DNA of 64,000 nt. Source: Pseudogemmobacter lacusdianii (GTDB taxonomy: Bacteria; Pseudomonadota; Alphaproteobacteria; Rhodobacterales; Rhodobacteraceae). The notes under the pieces are model-generated. The model did not search any database. It saw only the letters and a program-made list of their open reading frames with translations, and was not told where the DNA came from. The translations under genes were made by a program, and so were the position numbers. The stretch lies in assembly GCF_030848395.1 (NCBI RefSeq), contig NZ_JAVDBT010000002.1, forward strand, positions 1 through 64,000, in the 5' to 3' direction. Shown here one piece after another: positions 26,202 through 36,819 of the stretch (positions are counted from its first letter, which is position 1; each line of letters starts with the position of its first letter).

Positions 26202-28118
26202 ATGGCCAAAGTCATCGGTATCGACCTCGGCACCACGAACTCCTGCGTCGCCATCATGGACGGCTCGCAGCCCCGCGTGATCGAGAACTCCGAGGGGGCA
26301 CGCACCACGCCCTCGATCGTCGGCTTCACCGAGAATGAGCGTCTGGTCGGTCAGCCCGCCAAGCGCCAAGCTGTCACCAACCCGACGAACACCGTCTTCG
26401 CCGTCAAACGCCTGATTGGCCGCCGCATGGGCAGCCCCGAGGTCGAAAAGGACAAGGGTCTTGTTCCTTACGCGATCGTCGATGGCGGCAATGGCGATGC
26501 ATGGGTGGAAGCCCGTGGCGAGAAATATTCGCCCAGCCAAGTTTCGGCCTTCATCCTGCAAAAGATGAAAGAAACCGCAGAAAGCTACTTGGGTGAATCC
26601 GTCACTCAGGCAGTCATCACGGTTCCGGCCTATTTCAACGACGCTCAGCGCCAAGCCACCAAAGACGCCGGCAAAATCGCTGGCCTCGAAGTGCTGCGCA
26701 TCATCAACGAGCCGACCGCAGCCGCTTTGGCCTACGGTCTGGACAAGAAAGAATCGAAAACCATCGCGGTCTATGACCTTGGCGGCGGTACCTTCGATAT
26801 CACCATCCTTGAGATCGATGACGGTCTGTTCGAAGTGAAATCGACCAACGGGGACACCTTCCTCGGCGGTGAAGACTTCGACATGCGCATCGTTCAATTC
26901 TTGGCCGATGGCTTCAAGAAAGAGCATGGCGTTGACCTGACGCTGGACAAAATGGCTTTGCAGCGCCTGAAAGAAGCCGCTGAGAAAGCCAAGATCGAAC
27001 TCTCGTCCAGCCAACAGACCGAGATCAACCAGCCGTTCATCTCGATGGACAAGAACACCGGGCAGCCGCTGCACTTGGTGACCAAGCTGACCCGCGCCAA
27101 GCTGGAAGGTCTGGTCGAAGACCTGATCAAGCGCTCGATGAAGCCGTGCATGGCTGCGTTGAAAGACGCTGGCGTCTCCAAAGACGAGATCGACGAAGTC
27201 GTTCTGGTCGGCGGTATGACCCGTATGCCGCGCGTCATCGAAGAAGTGACCAAGTTCTTCGGCAAAGAGCCGCATAAGGGTGTGAACCCGGATGAGGTTG
27301 TTGCGATGGGTGCCGCCGTTCAGGCTGGCGTTCTGCAAGGCGACGTGACCGATGTGGTCCTGCTCGACGTGACCCCGCTTTCGCTGGGCATCGAGACCTT
27401 GGGCGGTGTCTTCACCCGCCTGATCGACCGCAACACCACGATCCCGACCAAGAAGAGCCAAGTCTTCTCGACCGCCGAGGACAACCAGAACGCTGTGACG
27501 ATCCGGGTGTTCCAAGGCGAGCGTGAGATGGCCGCCGACAACAAGATGCTGGGCATGTTCAACCTTGAGCAAATCCCGCCGGCGCCGCGCGGTGTGCCTC
27601 AGATCGAGGTGACCTTCGACATCGACGCCAACGGCATCGTCTCGGTCAACGCCAAAGACAAAGGCACCGGCCGCGCCCAGCAGATCACCATCCAAGCTTC
27701 GGGTGGCCTGTCGGACGAGGACATCGAGAAGATGGTCAAGGACGCCGAGGCCAATGCCGACGCCGACAAGGCCCGCCGCGAGCTGGTCGAGACCAAGAAC
27801 CAAGGCGAAAGCCTGCTCGACTCGACCAAGAAGTCCTTGAAAGATCACTCGGACAAGGTGGATCCCTCGACCGTCGAGGCGATCGAATTCGCGATGAGCC
27901 CGCTGGAAGATGCGCTGAAAGGCGAAGACGTCGGCAAGATCAAGGGCGCCATTCAGAACCTGTCCGAAGCCGCCATGCGTCTGGGCGAGGCCATTTATAA
28001 GGCCAGCCAAGCCGAAGCCGACGGCGAAGACAAGGACGATGAGCCCCGCCCGATGGGTGACGACGATGACATCGTCGACGCCGATTTCGAGGATCTTGGC
28101 GGAAACAAGCGGAAGTAA
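26202..28118 (+). CDS. dnaK: Chaperone DnaK (Hsp70)
   Basis: ATP-dependent chaperone, 638 residues. The nucleotide-binding domain shows '[15 protein letters not shown]', '[15 protein letters not shown]' and '[13 protein letters not shown]'; the substrate-binding domain starts after '[16 protein letters not shown]'. The acidic tail '[13 protein letters not shown]' is the usual EEVD-less bacterial end. The frame is open from 26064, but the family's start and GAAAGGG at about 26187 select ATG 26202. Partner dnaJ follows. Confidence 0.98.
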   Translation: MAKVIGIDLGTTNSCVAIMDGSQPRVIENSEGARTTPSIVGFTENERLVGQPAKRQAVTNPTNTVFAVKRLIGRRMGSPEVEKDKGLVPYAIVDGGNGDAWVEARGEKYSPSQVSAFILQKMKETAESYLGESVTQAVITVPAYFNDAQRQATKDAGKIAGLEVLRIINEPTAAALAYGLDKKESKTIAVYDLGGGTFDITILEIDDGLFEVKSTNGDTFLGGEDFDMRIVQFLADGFKKEHGVDLTLDKMALQRLKEAAEKAKIELSSSQQTEINQPFISMDKNTGQPLHLVTKLTRAKLEGLVEDLIKRSMKPCMAALKDAGVSKDEIDEVVLVGGMTRMPRVIEEVTKFFGKEPHKGVNPDEVVAMGAAVQAGVLQGDVTDVVLLDVTPLSLGIETLGGVFTRLIDRNTTIPTKKSQVFSTAEDNQNAVTIRVFQGEREMAADNKMLGMFNLEQIPPAPRGVPQIEVTFDIDANGIVSVNAKDKGTGRAQQITIQASGGLSDEDIEKMVKDAEANADADKARRELVETKNQGESLLDSTKKSLKDHSDKVDPSTVEAIEFAMSPLEDALKGEDVGKIKGAIQNLSEAAMRLGEAIYKASQAEADGEDKDDEPRPMGDDDDIVDADFEDLGGNKRK

Positions 28119-28136
28119 TCCGCTTCATCCGGAACA

Positions 28137-28162
28137 GGGGCGGTCCGGCAACGGTCCGCCCC
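28137..28162 (+). other. Intercistronic stem-loop between dnaK and dnaJ
   Basis: GGGGCGG pairs with CCGCCCC, with a T-T mismatch and two more C-G pairs closing a small loop. It is followed by TTCTCTGG, not a strong T run. It probably reduces read-through or stabilises dnaK mRNA, giving less DnaJ than DnaK. Confidence 0.55.
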
Positions 28163-28190
28163 TTCTCTGGTTGCACCGAAGGGTTTTGCT

Positions 28191-29339
28191 GTGGCGAAGC
28201 GCGATTATTACGACATTCTCGGGGCCAAGCGTGGCGCCTCTGCGGATGAGCTGAAGAAAGCTTACCGCCAGAAGGCCAAAGAGCTGCACCCTGACCGGAA
28301 TACAGACAATCCTCAGGCCGAAGCGATGTTCAAAGAGGTGAACGAAGCTTACGACGTCCTGAAGGATGAACAGAAAAAAGCGGCCTATGACCGCTTTGGC
28401 CATGCTGCCTTTGAAAACGGCATGGGCGGCGGCGGCGGCCAACGCGGCGGCTTCCAACAAGGCGATTTCGCCTCGGCTTTCTCGGATGTCTTCGAAGATC
28501 TCTTCGGCGATTTCTCGGGCCGTGGCGGCGGCGGCGGTGGCCGGCAACGGGCGCAGCGCGGCTCAGACCTGCGCTATAATCTCCGCGTCACCTTGGAAGA
28601 GGCGTTCCAAGGCTCGCAAAAGACCATCACCGTGCCCTCCAGCCAGTCCTGTGACACCTGTCGCGGCACCGGCGCCGAAGGCGGGGCAGAGCCCGTCACC
28701 TGCTCGACCTGCTCGGGCATGGGCAAGGTCCGCGCGCAGCAAGGCTTCTTCACGGTCGAACGCACCTGCCCCACCTGTTCGGGCATGGGCCAGACCATCA
28801 AGAACCCCTGCAAGGTCTGCCACGGTGCTGGCCGGGTGGAAAAAGAGCGTCAGCTCTCGGTCAACATCCCTGCAGGCGTGGAAACCGGCACCCGCATCCG
28901 GCTGGCCGGTGAGGGCGAAGCAGGCTTGCGCGGCGGTCCGCAGGGCGACCTCTACATCTTCATCGAGGTCAAAGATCACCCGATCTTCCAACGCGACGGC
29001 GTGCATCTTTACTGCCGCGTGCCGATCTCGATGCCTGCCGCCGCCTTGGGTGGCGAGGTCGAAGTGCCCACGATCGACGGCGGCCGCGCGCGGGTGAAAG
29101 TCCCCGCAGGTGCCCAATCCGGCAAGCAAATGCGCTTGCGCGGCAAGGGCATCCCGGCGCTGCGCGGTGGCGGCATCGGCGATATGGTCATTGAACTGGC
29201 GGTGGAAACCCCGGTCAATCTGACCGCGCGGCAAAAAGAGCTCCTGACCGAGTTCGAAAAGCTGAGCGAAGAGAACAACCCAGAAGGCTCCTCCTTCTTT
29301 GCCAAGGTCAAAGGCTTCTGGGACGGCATGAAGGGCTGA
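28191..29339 (+). CDS. dnaJ: Co-chaperone DnaJ (Hsp40)
   Basis: 382 residues starting at GTG 28191. J domain with 'HPDRN' (residues about 33-37), a Gly-rich linker, four zinc-binding CxxCxGxG repeats ('CDTCRGTG', 'CSTCSGMG', 'CPTCSGMG', 'CKVCHGAG') and the C-terminal substrate domains. It stimulates DnaK ATPase. The spacing to dnaK is 72 bases including the stem-loop. Confidence 0.97.
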   Translation: MAKRDYYDILGAKRGASADELKKAYRQKAKELHPDRNTDNPQAEAMFKEVNEAYDVLKDEQKKAAYDRFGHAAFENGMGGGGGQRGGFQQGDFASAFSDVFEDLFGDFSGRGGGGGGRQRAQRGSDLRYNLRVTLEEAFQGSQKTITVPSSQSCDTCRGTGAEGGAEPVTCSTCSGMGKVRAQQGFFTVERTCPTCSGMGQTIKNPCKVCHGAGRVEKERQLSVNIPAGVETGTRIRLAGEGEAGLRGGPQGDLYIFIEVKDHPIFQRDGVHLYCRVPISMPAAALGGEVEVPTIDGGRARVKVPAGAQSGKQMRLRGKGIPALRGGGIGDMVIELAVETPVNLTARQKELLTEFEKLSEENNPEGSSFFAKVKGFWDGMKG

Positions 29340-29341
29340 TT

Positions 29342-29363
29342 GGGCGGGCAGCAATGCCCGTCC
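29342..29363 (+). terminator. Probable terminator after dnaJ
   Basis: A nine-pair stem (GGGCGGGCA with TGCCCGTCC, one G-T wobble) closed by a GCAA tetraloop, starting two bases after the dnaJ stop. The downstream sequence is T/C-rich with a run of five T about ten bases later. Confidence 0.7.
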
Positions 29364-29414
29364 TCCTTCACATTTTTCGGTTTTCTTTAACCGTTTCTTC
29401 ACCAGCTTTGCGCG

Positions 29415-30191
29415 ATGATCCCCCGCATGACCGGGGGATTTTCAGACATCGGCCGCACGCTTTTCAACCTCAACGGGGATCCGGATGAGGCTGCCGCCGA
29501 TCCCATTCCCGGCAAGCTTCCCAGCTATATCGCCGATCACCGCAAGCGCCTGCGCGAACGCTTCAGCACGGGCGGCGCCGCCGCCATGCCGGATTATGAG
29601 CTGTTGGAACTGCTCCTTTTCCGCAGCCTGCCCCGGCAAGACGTAAAGCCCCTCGCCCGGCTCTTGCTGGAAACCTTTGGCGACTTTAACCGCGTGGTGA
29701 CCGCCGCGTCTGCCCGGCTGATGATGGTGAAAGGCGTGGGAGAGGCGACCGCGCAAGATCTTAAAATCCTTGAGGCAGCGGCCCAGCGGATGATGCGCGC
29801 CCGGGTAATCAACCAGCCCGTGCTTTCCAGCTGGGACGCGCTTTTGGACTATTGCCACACCGCCATGGCGCACCGCGAGACCGAACAGTTTCGCGTGCTC
29901 TACCTTGACCGCAAGAACGTGCTGATCGCGGATGAGGAACAGGCCCGCGGCACGGTGGATCATGTGCCGGTCTACCCGCGCGAGGTTGTGAAACGGGCGC
30001 TAGAGCTGAATGCCAGTGCGTTGATTTTGGTACATAATCACCCCTCGGGCGACCCCACCCCTTCGGATGCCGATATCTCGATGACCTGCCAAGTCCAAGA
30101 CGCCGCCACCGCCCTTGGCATCGTGCTGCACGACCATCTGATCATCGGCCAATCCCGCGAGATCAGCTTTAAATCGCAAGGCTATCTTTAA
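29415..30191 (+). CDS. radC: RadC/JAB-MPN family protein
   Basis: 258 residues from ATG 29415 (ATG 29427 is also possible). An N-terminal helix-hairpin-helix region ('VKGVGEATAQDLKIL') and a C-terminal JAB/MPN metalloprotease-like domain with 'LILVHNHPSGDPTPSDAD', the HxH...D zinc motif of RadC (DUF2466) proteins. Despite the name a repair role is not proven. The 3' end overlaps the convergent OmpA-fusion gene by four bases. Confidence 0.92.
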   Translation: MIPRMTGGFSDIGRTLFNLNGDPDEAAADPIPGKLPSYIADHRKRLRERFSTGGAAAMPDYELLELLLFRSLPRQDVKPLARLLLETFGDFNRVVTAASARLMMVKGVGEATAQDLKILEAAAQRMMRARVINQPVLSSWDALLDYCHTAMAHRETEQFRVLYLDRKNVLIADEEQARGTVDHVPVYPREVVKRALELNASALILVHNHPSGDPTPSDADISMTCQVQDAATALGIVLHDHLIIGQSREISFKSQGYL

Positions 30192-31717
30192 AGCGGCTCG
30201 ACCAATGCCGGGTCAGGCTTGCCGAAATCCGGCACCAACCACAGCTCCACCCGGCGGTTCAAATGCCGCCCCGCCGCCGTCTCGTCGCAAGCCATCGGCA
30301 GCGCCTCACCAAAGCCCTCGATACGCGGCAACTGGTCCTCACGCAGATCCGGTGCCGCCGCCCGCAAAGCATCCGCCACCCGCGCCGCCCGTTCCACCGA
30401 CAGCGCCAAATTCGCCGCCGCCGCACCCGATCCGTCCGAGAACCCGGCCAACACCAGCGCCTCACCCGCAAACCCGCCCGAGGCGATCAACTGCGCCAGA
30501 TCGGCGATATTCTCTTGGCTGGACGCCGTCAGCTGGGTCGAGCCATCCTGGAACCGGAAGGTCAGCGACAGCCGATCCGCCCCATCCATCACCCCCACCA
30601 GCCGCTTCAGATCACCAAGGCTCACATCCTCACCCGCGCCTTGGATGGCATTGATCAGCCGCAACCCGTCTTGCGTCATCGGCGCGCGCTCGGTGGCGCG
30701 ATTGACGAACCCGGCCGAGGCCACCACCTCATCCGCCGCAGCACTGGCCAAAAAGTCCAAGAACTCCCGCGCCATAAGCGGCAATCGCCGCTTCGGCGTC
30801 ACGAAGAACAAGGGCAATGCCAGCGGATAATCCTCGGCCTTCACCGCCATGGGACCGGGCAGTAGCGGAAAGCCGCAACTGTCGGTCAACGGCAGCAGCC
30901 GCGCCGGTCCCGCTTCGGCCCGCCCCGTGACCGCCAAGGCCCAAGGGTCTTTCGCCACGGCCGCGGCCAGCGCCGCCATATCGTCGTGCAACACCTGTGC
31001 CGCGATGGGCTGCCCCAGACGCGCCTCCAAAGCGCGGCCAAGGTCACTTTCGGGCTGCAAAGCATGCAGCACCAGCGGCATATCAGGCCCGCCCATCTGC
31101 GCCCAATTGACCGCCTGCCCCGACAAAGCCGCCGCCAGCTCGATGGTCGAGACCTCGGGCGTGGGATTGTCCGGCGCCATCACCGGCACCAATGCGTCCA
31201 AAGCCACAGCACGCGCATTCACCGCGCCTAGCCCCTGCGCCGTCAGCAGCAATTCGGCACTGCCTGCGGCCAAAGCCGCCTCAGCCTCATCCGGCCCCAA
31301 GGGCTGGAAACTGATCTCGGCCAGCAGCTTACCGCTCGCCGCTTCGCTCAACTCAGCGCTATAACCTTCGCCCTCGACCACCGTGTAGCGCAGGCCCCGG
31401 CTTGCCGCGAAGGCCTGAACCAGCCCCGGCATCAACCGCGCGCCCGCATCCGGGGCGCCGACCATGCGGATCACCGCCTTGGGCGCGGTCAGCTCTGGGC
31501 AAGCTGGCCCCTCGCAGATCACCCCTTGGGCATCAACGGTCAAAGCGCCATAGGCTGAATCGATGCGGTAAAACTCGCCATCAAAGGCCAAAAGCGTGCC
31601 GGTGATGACGATCTGTCCCTCACGCGCGACAAGCGCTACATCCTGCGCCGCGGCAGGCTGGGACGCCGCAATGAGCAGCGCAGCGACAGCCGCCACGCCT
31701 CCAGACCTCAACCGCAT
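30188..31717 (-). CDS. Periplasmic binding-protein-like / OmpA-domain fusion
   Basis: 509 residues from ATG 31717; the frame is open further to 31807 but the signal peptide ('GGVAAVAALLIAASQPAAAQ') begins here. The middle (about 85-340) resembles PstS-type solute-binding proteins ('IRMVGAPDAGARLMPGLVQAF', 'YPLALPLFFVT', 'REFLDFLASAAADEVVASAGF'). The C-terminus is an OmpA peptidoglycan-binding domain ('TFRFQDGSTQLTASSQENI', 'GFSDGSG', 'NRRVELWL'). Together they suggest a periplasmic, wall-anchored ligand sensor or scavenger. Next to it is a membrane-anchored protein that may be its partner. Function otherwise unknown. Confidence 0.83.
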   Translation of the reverse strand: MRLRSGGVAAVAALLIAASQPAAAQDVALVAREGQIVITGTLLAFDGEFYRIDSAYGALTVDAQGVICEGPACPELTAPKAVIRMVGAPDAGARLMPGLVQAFAASRGLRYTVVEGEGYSAELSEAASGKLLAEISFQPLGPDEAEAALAAGSAELLLTAQGLGAVNARAVALDALVPVMAPDNPTPEVSTIELAAALSGQAVNWAQMGGPDMPLVLHALQPESDLGRALEARLGQPIAAQVLHDDMAALAAAVAKDPWALAVTGRAEAGPARLLPLTDSCGFPLLPGPMAVKAEDYPLALPLFFVTPKRRLPLMAREFLDFLASAAADEVVASAGFVNRATERAPMTQDGLRLINAIQGAGEDVSLGDLKRLVGVMDGADRLSLTFRFQDGSTQLTASSQENIADLAQLIASGGFAGEALVLAGFSDGSGAAAANLALSVERAARVADALRAAAPDLREDQLPRIEGFGEALPMACDETAAGRHLNRRVELWLVPDFGKPDPALVEPL

Positions 31718-31734
31718 ATGCCCCCGCCCGACCT

Positions 31735-32802
31735 TTACTCGACCGAAGCGAGTGTCATGTCCTGGCCCGGATTTTTCAACACCAGAATGTCGCCAATCGC
31801 ATCGCAATCTGGCATCGCAAGGGTCAGCTCGTTGATGCTGAGTTGACCATCTTTCAGCTCCAACACCTCGCCCAAAAGCTCACGACCACAGCTCACCTCG
31901 GTCACATTGGCCTCGATGCTCAGATCGATCTTGCCCATCGAGGGCGCCGTATAGATTTCGGCGCGCATCGGCAGATCGAGGGTCGGATCCCCCAAAGCAA
32001 CCAAGTAGCCGCCGTTGGCGGATGCGGGCGCGCCGCTCCAAACAGCCCCCGGCTCGCCATAATCGGCGCCGTTTTCAAGGGCATAGATCTGGAAGGCATC
32101 ATCGGCGATCCATTGCACAGCAGTGCGATGCAGCATGGCAGCCGAGGGCACTTCGATGCTGGCATGCAGGGTTTCGGCATCGGCGAAAAGGATCGAGACT
32201 TGGGCGTCAGCCTGCAAAGCTGGCAAGTCCAAGATCAAATCGCCCTCAGCTGACAAGGCCTCGGCCACGGCCAAGCCCGCATGGCGCAGCACAACCCGCT
32301 CCCCTTGGCGGCAAGGTGCAGAAAGCGCCACCGCGATCATCGCTTGCGGCGCCGCACTCAGCGTCAGCGACGGCGTGCAGTCCTGCGGTCCGACGTCTGC
32401 AATCTCTGCAGCTGCAGGCGGCGCCTCTGGCGTCACAGCAGGCTCAGTCGCCCGAGCATCGGCAGGCAAGGGCCCCACCGCCACAGCTTCCGCAGGCTGA
32501 GGCAAAGCGGCCAAGATCGGCGCAGCGGCGGCTTCGGCCTCGGCCAGAGCAGGCGTCACAGGGATCGGCAGATCAGCGCCGGTCTCAGAGGCCTCCATTG
32601 CCACCTCAAGCGGCACCTCCAACACCGGTTGTGCCGCATCAACGGCTTCCGGACCGGCCGAGACACGCACAATCTCGGTGGGCTTGGCCGGGGCTACAGC
32701 GGCAAGCTTCTTGTCGTCTAGGCTTTGCACGAAATGCCCCGCCGAGACCGCGACCAAAAGCACAGCCCCGGCCCGCAGGATGGATTTCTGACGCTTTTTC
32801 AC
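31735..32802 (-). CDS. Membrane-anchored Ala/Pro-rich protein of unknown function
   Basis: 355 residues with an N-terminal membrane anchor or uncleaved signal ('AGAVLLVAVSAGHFV'), a long low-complexity Ala/Pro/Glu linker (about 35-140) and a folded C-terminal region (about 140-355) with four cysteines. It is not recognised as an established family, although proteins of this shape next to secA in rhodobacteria are sometimes labelled 'translocase' by neighbourhood only. It is 17 bases upstream of the binding-protein/OmpA gene in the same direction, so the two probably work together at the envelope. Confidence 0.72.
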   Translation of the reverse strand: MKKRQKSILRAGAVLLVAVSAGHFVQSLDDKKLAAVAPAKPTEIVRVSAGPEAVDAAQPVLEVPLEVAMEASETGADLPIPVTPALAEAEAAAAPILAALPQPAEAVAVGPLPADARATEPAVTPEAPPAAAEIADVGPQDCTPSLTLSAAPQAMIAVALSAPCRQGERVVLRHAGLAVAEALSAEGDLILDLPALQADAQVSILFADAETLHASIEVPSAAMLHRTAVQWIADDAFQIYALENGADYGEPGAVWSGAPASANGGYLVALGDPTLDLPMRAEIYTAPSMGKIDLSIEANVTEVSCGRELLGEVLELKDGQLSINELTLAMPDCDAIGDILVLKNPGQDMTLASVE

Positions 32803-32976
32803 CTTTGCCCCCTAATTGAGCAAGTTTCCGCCCCAAGCCTTGCGCGCAATCGGGGCATTCCCGTGTCCAGTTTGCGGAATGATTCCCGCCAAAACGCCGC
32901 GCAAATGGCCCTCAAATGCCAAAAGACGCCAGAATATGGCGCCAAATCGGCAAAGTTTTAGGATTTGCGAAGGATG

Positions 32977-33008
32977 CGCAGCCCAGAGACGAATCGCTCT
33001 GGGCTGCG
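32977..33008 (-). terminator. Strong stem-loop downstream of secA
   Basis: A perfect 12-bp stem (CGCAGCCCAGAG with CTCTGGGCTGCG) and an eight-base loop, 12 bases past the secA stop on the minus strand. There is no clear T run after it, so it may act by stabilising the 3' end or with Rho. Confidence 0.65.
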
Positions 33009-33020
33009 GAAAGTCGGCCC

Positions 33021-35747
33021 TTAGGCCAAACGACCGTGGCAGTGTTTGAACTTCTCGCCCGAACCGCAGGGGCAAAGATCGTTGCGTGCCGGCGCGCCCC
33101 AAGTCGAGGGATCTGCCTCATCGAAGCCGGCCAAAGCCGCGCCTTCGGCGGCGACAACCGGAGCCGCAGCTGCAGCCTCGGCCGGAGCTTGGGCCGGAAG
33201 ATCGCCGGCCTCGATCTGACCTTGCGCGATCATCTGCGCCATCATCTGCTCTTGCTCTTCGCGGGTCAGCGGGCGGATCTTGCCCAGCTGCTCGGTCACC
33301 TGCACACGCAGCGACTCAAGCAAGGTCTCAAAAAGCTGGAAGGCTTCGGTCTTATACTCGTTCAGCGGGTCGCGCTGCGCGTAAGAGCGGAACCCGATCA
33401 CCGAGCGCAGATGCTCAAGCCGCAGCAAGTGGTCACGCCATTTGCCATCGATCGACTGCAGCAAGACTTGCTTTTCGATGTTCTCCATCGTCGCCTGACC
33501 AAAGGCGGCGGTCTTCTCAACCATCGCCTTGTCCGAGGCTTCGATGATCCGTTCGGACATCGCCGCTTGGTCGACACCCTCTTCCGCGGCCCAGTCCTGC
33601 ACCGGCAGGTCAAGGTTCAGCCGCTCGCGCGCGGTCTCACGCAGACCTTCAAGGTTCCACGCATCCGGATAGCTCTTCGGCGGCATGAATTCGTCAACCA
33701 GATCGTCGATAACTTGATGACGCATGTCATCGGCGATCTCGGTGACATTCTCGGCCTGCATGATCTCAAGCCGCTGGCTGAAGATCGCCTTACGCTGGTC
33801 GTTCATCACATCGTCAAACTTCAACAGCTGCTTGCGGATGTCGAAGTTGCGGCCTTCCACTTTGGCTTGGGCCTTCTCAAGCGATTTGTTCACCCAAGGA
33901 TGGATGATTGCTTCGCCCTCTTTCATCCCCAGCGACGACAAGACCTTGTCCAACCGCTCAGAGCCAAAGATGCGCATCAGGTCATCTTCCAAGCTCAGGA
34001 AGAAGGCCGAGCGGCCGGGGTCGCCCTGACGGCCCGAACGGCCGCGCAGCTGGTTGTCGATGCGGCGGCTTTCGTGCCGCTCGGTGCCCAGAACAAACAG
34101 ACCACCGGCCTGTTTGACCGCCTCTTCTTCATCCTTATGCGCCGCCTCAATCTGGGCGCGGATCTCGTCGGGGTTGGCCTCCGGGTTGGCGGCAATGGCC
34201 TCCATCACTTTAAACTCGACGTTGCCGCCCAGCTTAATATCGGTGCCGCGACCGGCCATATTGGTGGCGATCGTCACCGCGCCCAGCTTACCCGCATCGG
34301 CAACGATCTGCGCCTCTTGCTCATGCTGGCGTGCGTTCAAGACGTTATGCGCGATGCCAGCTTCGGTCAGGAAGGCCGAGAGCATTTCCGATTTCTCGAT
34401 CGAGGTGGTGCCGACCAAGATCGGCTGGTGGCGCTCATGCGCCTCTTTGATCGACTTCAGGATGCCGTCGAACTTTTCTTTGGTGTTGCGATAGACCTTA
34501 TCATGCTCGTCTTTGCGCTGCACGGTGCGGTTGGTCGGCACTTCGACCACGCCCAGACCATAGATCTGCATGAACTCTTCGGCCTCGGTGGCCGCGGTCC
34601 CGGTCATCCCGCCCAGCTTTTCATAAAGCCGGAAGTAGTTTTGGAAGGTCACGCTTGCCAAGGTCACGTTCTCGGCTTGGATCTTAACGCCTTCTTTGGC
34701 CTCGATCGCCTGATGCAGCCCGTCCGAGAGACGGCGCCCCTTCATCATCCGGCCGGTGAATTCGTCGATCAACACCACTTCGCCGTCGCGCACGATGTAG
34801 TGCTGGTCGGCGGCGTAAAGCTTATGCGCGCGCAAAGCCTGATTGATGTGATGCACAATCGTGGTCGATTCCGGCGCGAACAGGTTCTGCCCCTCGGGCA
34901 GCACACCGGCTTCAAGCAAAAGCTTCTCGATCGAGTCGTTGCCCTCGTCGGTGAAAGTCACCTGACGCTGCTTCTCGTCCAGCTTGTAATCGCTGTCCGA
35001 CAGACTTGGGATCAGCCGATCCACCGCGGTATAAAGCTCGCTGCGGTCCTGCGCCGGGCCCGAGATGATCAGCGGTGTCCGCGCCTCATCGACCAAGATC
35101 GAGTCGACCTCGTCCACGATGGCAAAGTGATGCCCGCGCTGCGCCATCTCATCGATAGAGGCTTTCATATTGTCGCGCAGATAGTCGAAGCCCAACTCGT
35201 TGTTGGTGGCATAGGTGATGTCGCAGCGATAAGCCGCGCGCTTCTCCGCCTCGCCTTGGAAGGGCACCACAACGCCGGTGGTCAGACCAAGCTGGCCGTA
35301 AACCTTGCTCATCCATTCTGCGTCACGGCGGGCCAGATAGTCGTTCACCGTGACGACATGCACGCCCTTGCCGGTCAGCGCATTCAGATAGGCCGGGAAG
35401 GTGGCCACAAGGGTCTTGCCCTCACCCGTGCGCATCTCGGCGATATTGCCCTGATGCAAGAAGATCCCGCCCATCAGCTGCACATCAAAGGCGCGCAGAC
35501 CCAAAGCCCGACGTGCGGCTTCACGGCAATTTGCGAATGCTTCGGGCAAAATCGCGTCAAGCGACTCGCCCTGCTCTTGCACGCGTTTTTGGAATTCGCG
35601 GGTCTTTTCGATCAGACCCTCATCCGAGAGCGCTTGAAACTGGGTCTCAAGTGCGTTGATCTTCGCCACGAGCGGTCGGACCGACTTGACCTTGCGGTCA
35701 TTCTGCGATCCGAAAACCTTGCGTGCAAGCGTTGCAAGTCCCAGCAT
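33021..35747 (-). CDS. secA: Preprotein translocase ATPase SecA
   Basis: Motor of the Sec pathway, 908 residues. Walker A '[11 protein letters not shown]', DEAD-like '[20 protein letters not shown]', the TnNEaGYL-region equivalent '[15 protein letters not shown]', and the C-terminal zinc/SecB site '[14 protein letters not shown]'. The frame is open to 35768 but GGAGAG six bases before ATG 35747 selects that start. Divergent from the parvulin gene across 199 bases. Confidence 0.97.
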   Translation of the reverse strand: MLGLATLARKVFGSQNDRKVKSVRPLVAKINALETQFQALSDEGLIEKTREFQKRVQEQGESLDAILPEAFANCREAARRALGLRAFDVQLMGGIFLHQGNIAEMRTGEGKTLVATFPAYLNALTGKGVHVVTVNDYLARRDAEWMSKVYGQLGLTTGVVVPFQGEAEKRAAYRCDITYATNNELGFDYLRDNMKASIDEMAQRGHHFAIVDEVDSILVDEARTPLIISGPAQDRSELYTAVDRLIPSLSDSDYKLDEKQRQVTFTDEGNDSIEKLLLEAGVLPEGQNLFAPESTTIVHHINQALRAHKLYAADQHYIVRDGEVVLIDEFTGRMMKGRRLSDGLHQAIEAKEGVKIQAENVTLASVTFQNYFRLYEKLGGMTGTAATEAEEFMQIYGLGVVEVPTNRTVQRKDEHDKVYRNTKEKFDGILKSIKEAHERHQPILVGTTSIEKSEMLSAFLTEAGIAHNVLNARQHEQEAQIVADAGKLGAVTIATNMAGRGTDIKLGGNVEFKVMEAIAANPEANPDEIRAQIEAAHKDEEEAVKQAGGLFVLGTERHESRRIDNQLRGRSGRQGDPGRSAFFLSLEDDLMRIFGSERLDKVLSSLGMKEGEAIIHPWVNKSLEKAQAKVEGRNFDIRKQLLKFDDVMNDQRKAIFSQRLEIMQAENVTEIADDMRHQVIDDLVDEFMPPKSYPDAWNLEGLRETARERLNLDLPVQDWAAEEGVDQAAMSERIIEASDKAMVEKTAAFGQATMENIEKQVLLQSIDGKWRDHLLRLEHLRSVIGFRSYAQRDPLNEYKTEAFQLFETLLESLRVQVTEQLGKIRPLTREEQEQMMAQMIAQGQIEAGDLPAQAPAEAAAAAPVVAAEGAALAGFDEADPSTWGAPARNDLCPCGSGEKFKHCHGRLA

Positions 35748-35946
35748 AATCTCTCCGATTGCGGCCAATTCTCGTCATCACGAGGACTTGGTCTTGCCCG
35801 GCCTTTGAGCCTTCCCTAGAAGGACCAAGAGGCACGGACCGGCCAAGCCTACTCGCGACCGTTCTCCGCGACTGAAGCGATCTAAGGGGCTGGTTTGGGA
35901 TAGTCAACGCCGCGAGAACGCGCGGCAGCATCAGGAGTAGGTGAAG

Positions 35947-36789
35947 ATGGCGAAAATGACAGGTTTCTACGCCGCTGCGGCGATGATGGTCGCGCTTTCC
36001 GGCCCGGTTTTCGCTGAAGGCGAAACTGCGGCTACGGTGATCGCCACGGTGAATGGCACCGAAATCACCCTTGGTCAGATGATCGCCCTGCGCGAGAACC
36101 TGCCGCCGCAATATCTCGATCTGCCCGATGACGTGCTCTACAACGGCCTTCTCGAGCAGCTCGTGCAGCAAGAAGTTCTGGCCCAAGCCCATACCGAACT
36201 TTCGGCCCGCGACACCGCCAATGTCGACAACTCGCGCCGCGCCTATCTTTCCGGTGTTGTGATCGAAGATGTCGTCACCTCCTCGGTCACGGATGAGGCG
36301 TTGCAAGCCGCCTATGACGCGCGCTTCAAAGATGCCGCCCCGCAGCAAGAATATAACGCCGCGCATATTCTGGTGGACGATGAAGAAAAGGCCAAAGAGC
36401 TGAAATCGCAAATCGAAGGCGGTGCCGATTTCGCGGAACTGGCCAAAGCCAATTCCACCGACACCGGCTCGGGCGCGCAAGGCGGGGATCTGGGTTGGTT
36501 CGGCCTTGGCATGATGGTCAAGCCCTTCGAGGATGCCGTCGTTGCCGCCACCCCGGGTAAGGTGACCGATCCGGTGAAATCCGATTTCGGCTGGCACATC
36601 GTCTTGGTGAAAGAGACCCGCACCGCCGCTCAGCCCACGCTCGACGAGATGCGCGAAGAGCTGGCGGTCGAGATCGAGAACAAAGCCGTCGAAGCCAAAA
36701 TCACCGCTCTGACCGATGCCGCCAAGATCGAGCGTCCCGGTGCAGCCTTTGATCCGGCCGTGGCGAAGAAAACCGAGCTGATCGACTGA
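35947..36789 (+). CDS. Periplasmic peptidyl-prolyl isomerase (parvulin/PpiC type)
   Basis: 280 residues, a secreted foldase. Signal peptide to about residue 24 ('MVALSGPVFAEG'), an N-terminal chaperone-like helical part ('NGTEITLGQMIALRENLPPQY') and a central rotamase domain (about 135-230; 'YNAAHILVDDEEKAKEL', 'GAQGGDLGWFGLGMMVKPFEDA', 'FGWHIVLV'). ATG 35947 is nine bases from AGGAG; GTG 35941 is too close. It is likely co-transcribed with argJ. The closest named families are PrsA/PpiD-like. Confidence 0.9.
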   Translation: MAKMTGFYAAAAMMVALSGPVFAEGETAATVIATVNGTEITLGQMIALRENLPPQYLDLPDDVLYNGLLEQLVQQEVLAQAHTELSARDTANVDNSRRAYLSGVVIEDVVTSSVTDEALQAAYDARFKDAAPQQEYNAAHILVDDEEKAKELKSQIEGGADFAELAKANSTDTGSGAQGGDLGWFGLGMMVKPFEDAVVAATPGKVTDPVKSDFGWHIVLVKETRTAAQPTLDEMREELAVEIENKAVEAKITALTDAAKIERPGAAFDPAVAKKTELID

Positions 36790-36819
36790 TCGGCAACCAA
36801 AACAGCGGAGGGCGGCGAG

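Noticed and set aside
25824-28010. 728-codon open frame antisense to dnaK
   Set aside because: It lies wholly across dnaK on the other strand and its residue makeup mirrors dnaK codon bias (third-position GC). A shadow frame, not a gene.
28137-28162. Full terminator between dnaK and dnaJ
   Set aside because: The stem has a mismatch and only a weak T stretch, and dnaJ follows closely; kept as a stem-loop, not a full terminator.
32916-35819. 967-codon open frame antisense to secA
   Set aside because: Shadow of secA. High GC at third positions opens the opposite strand; no recognisable domain.
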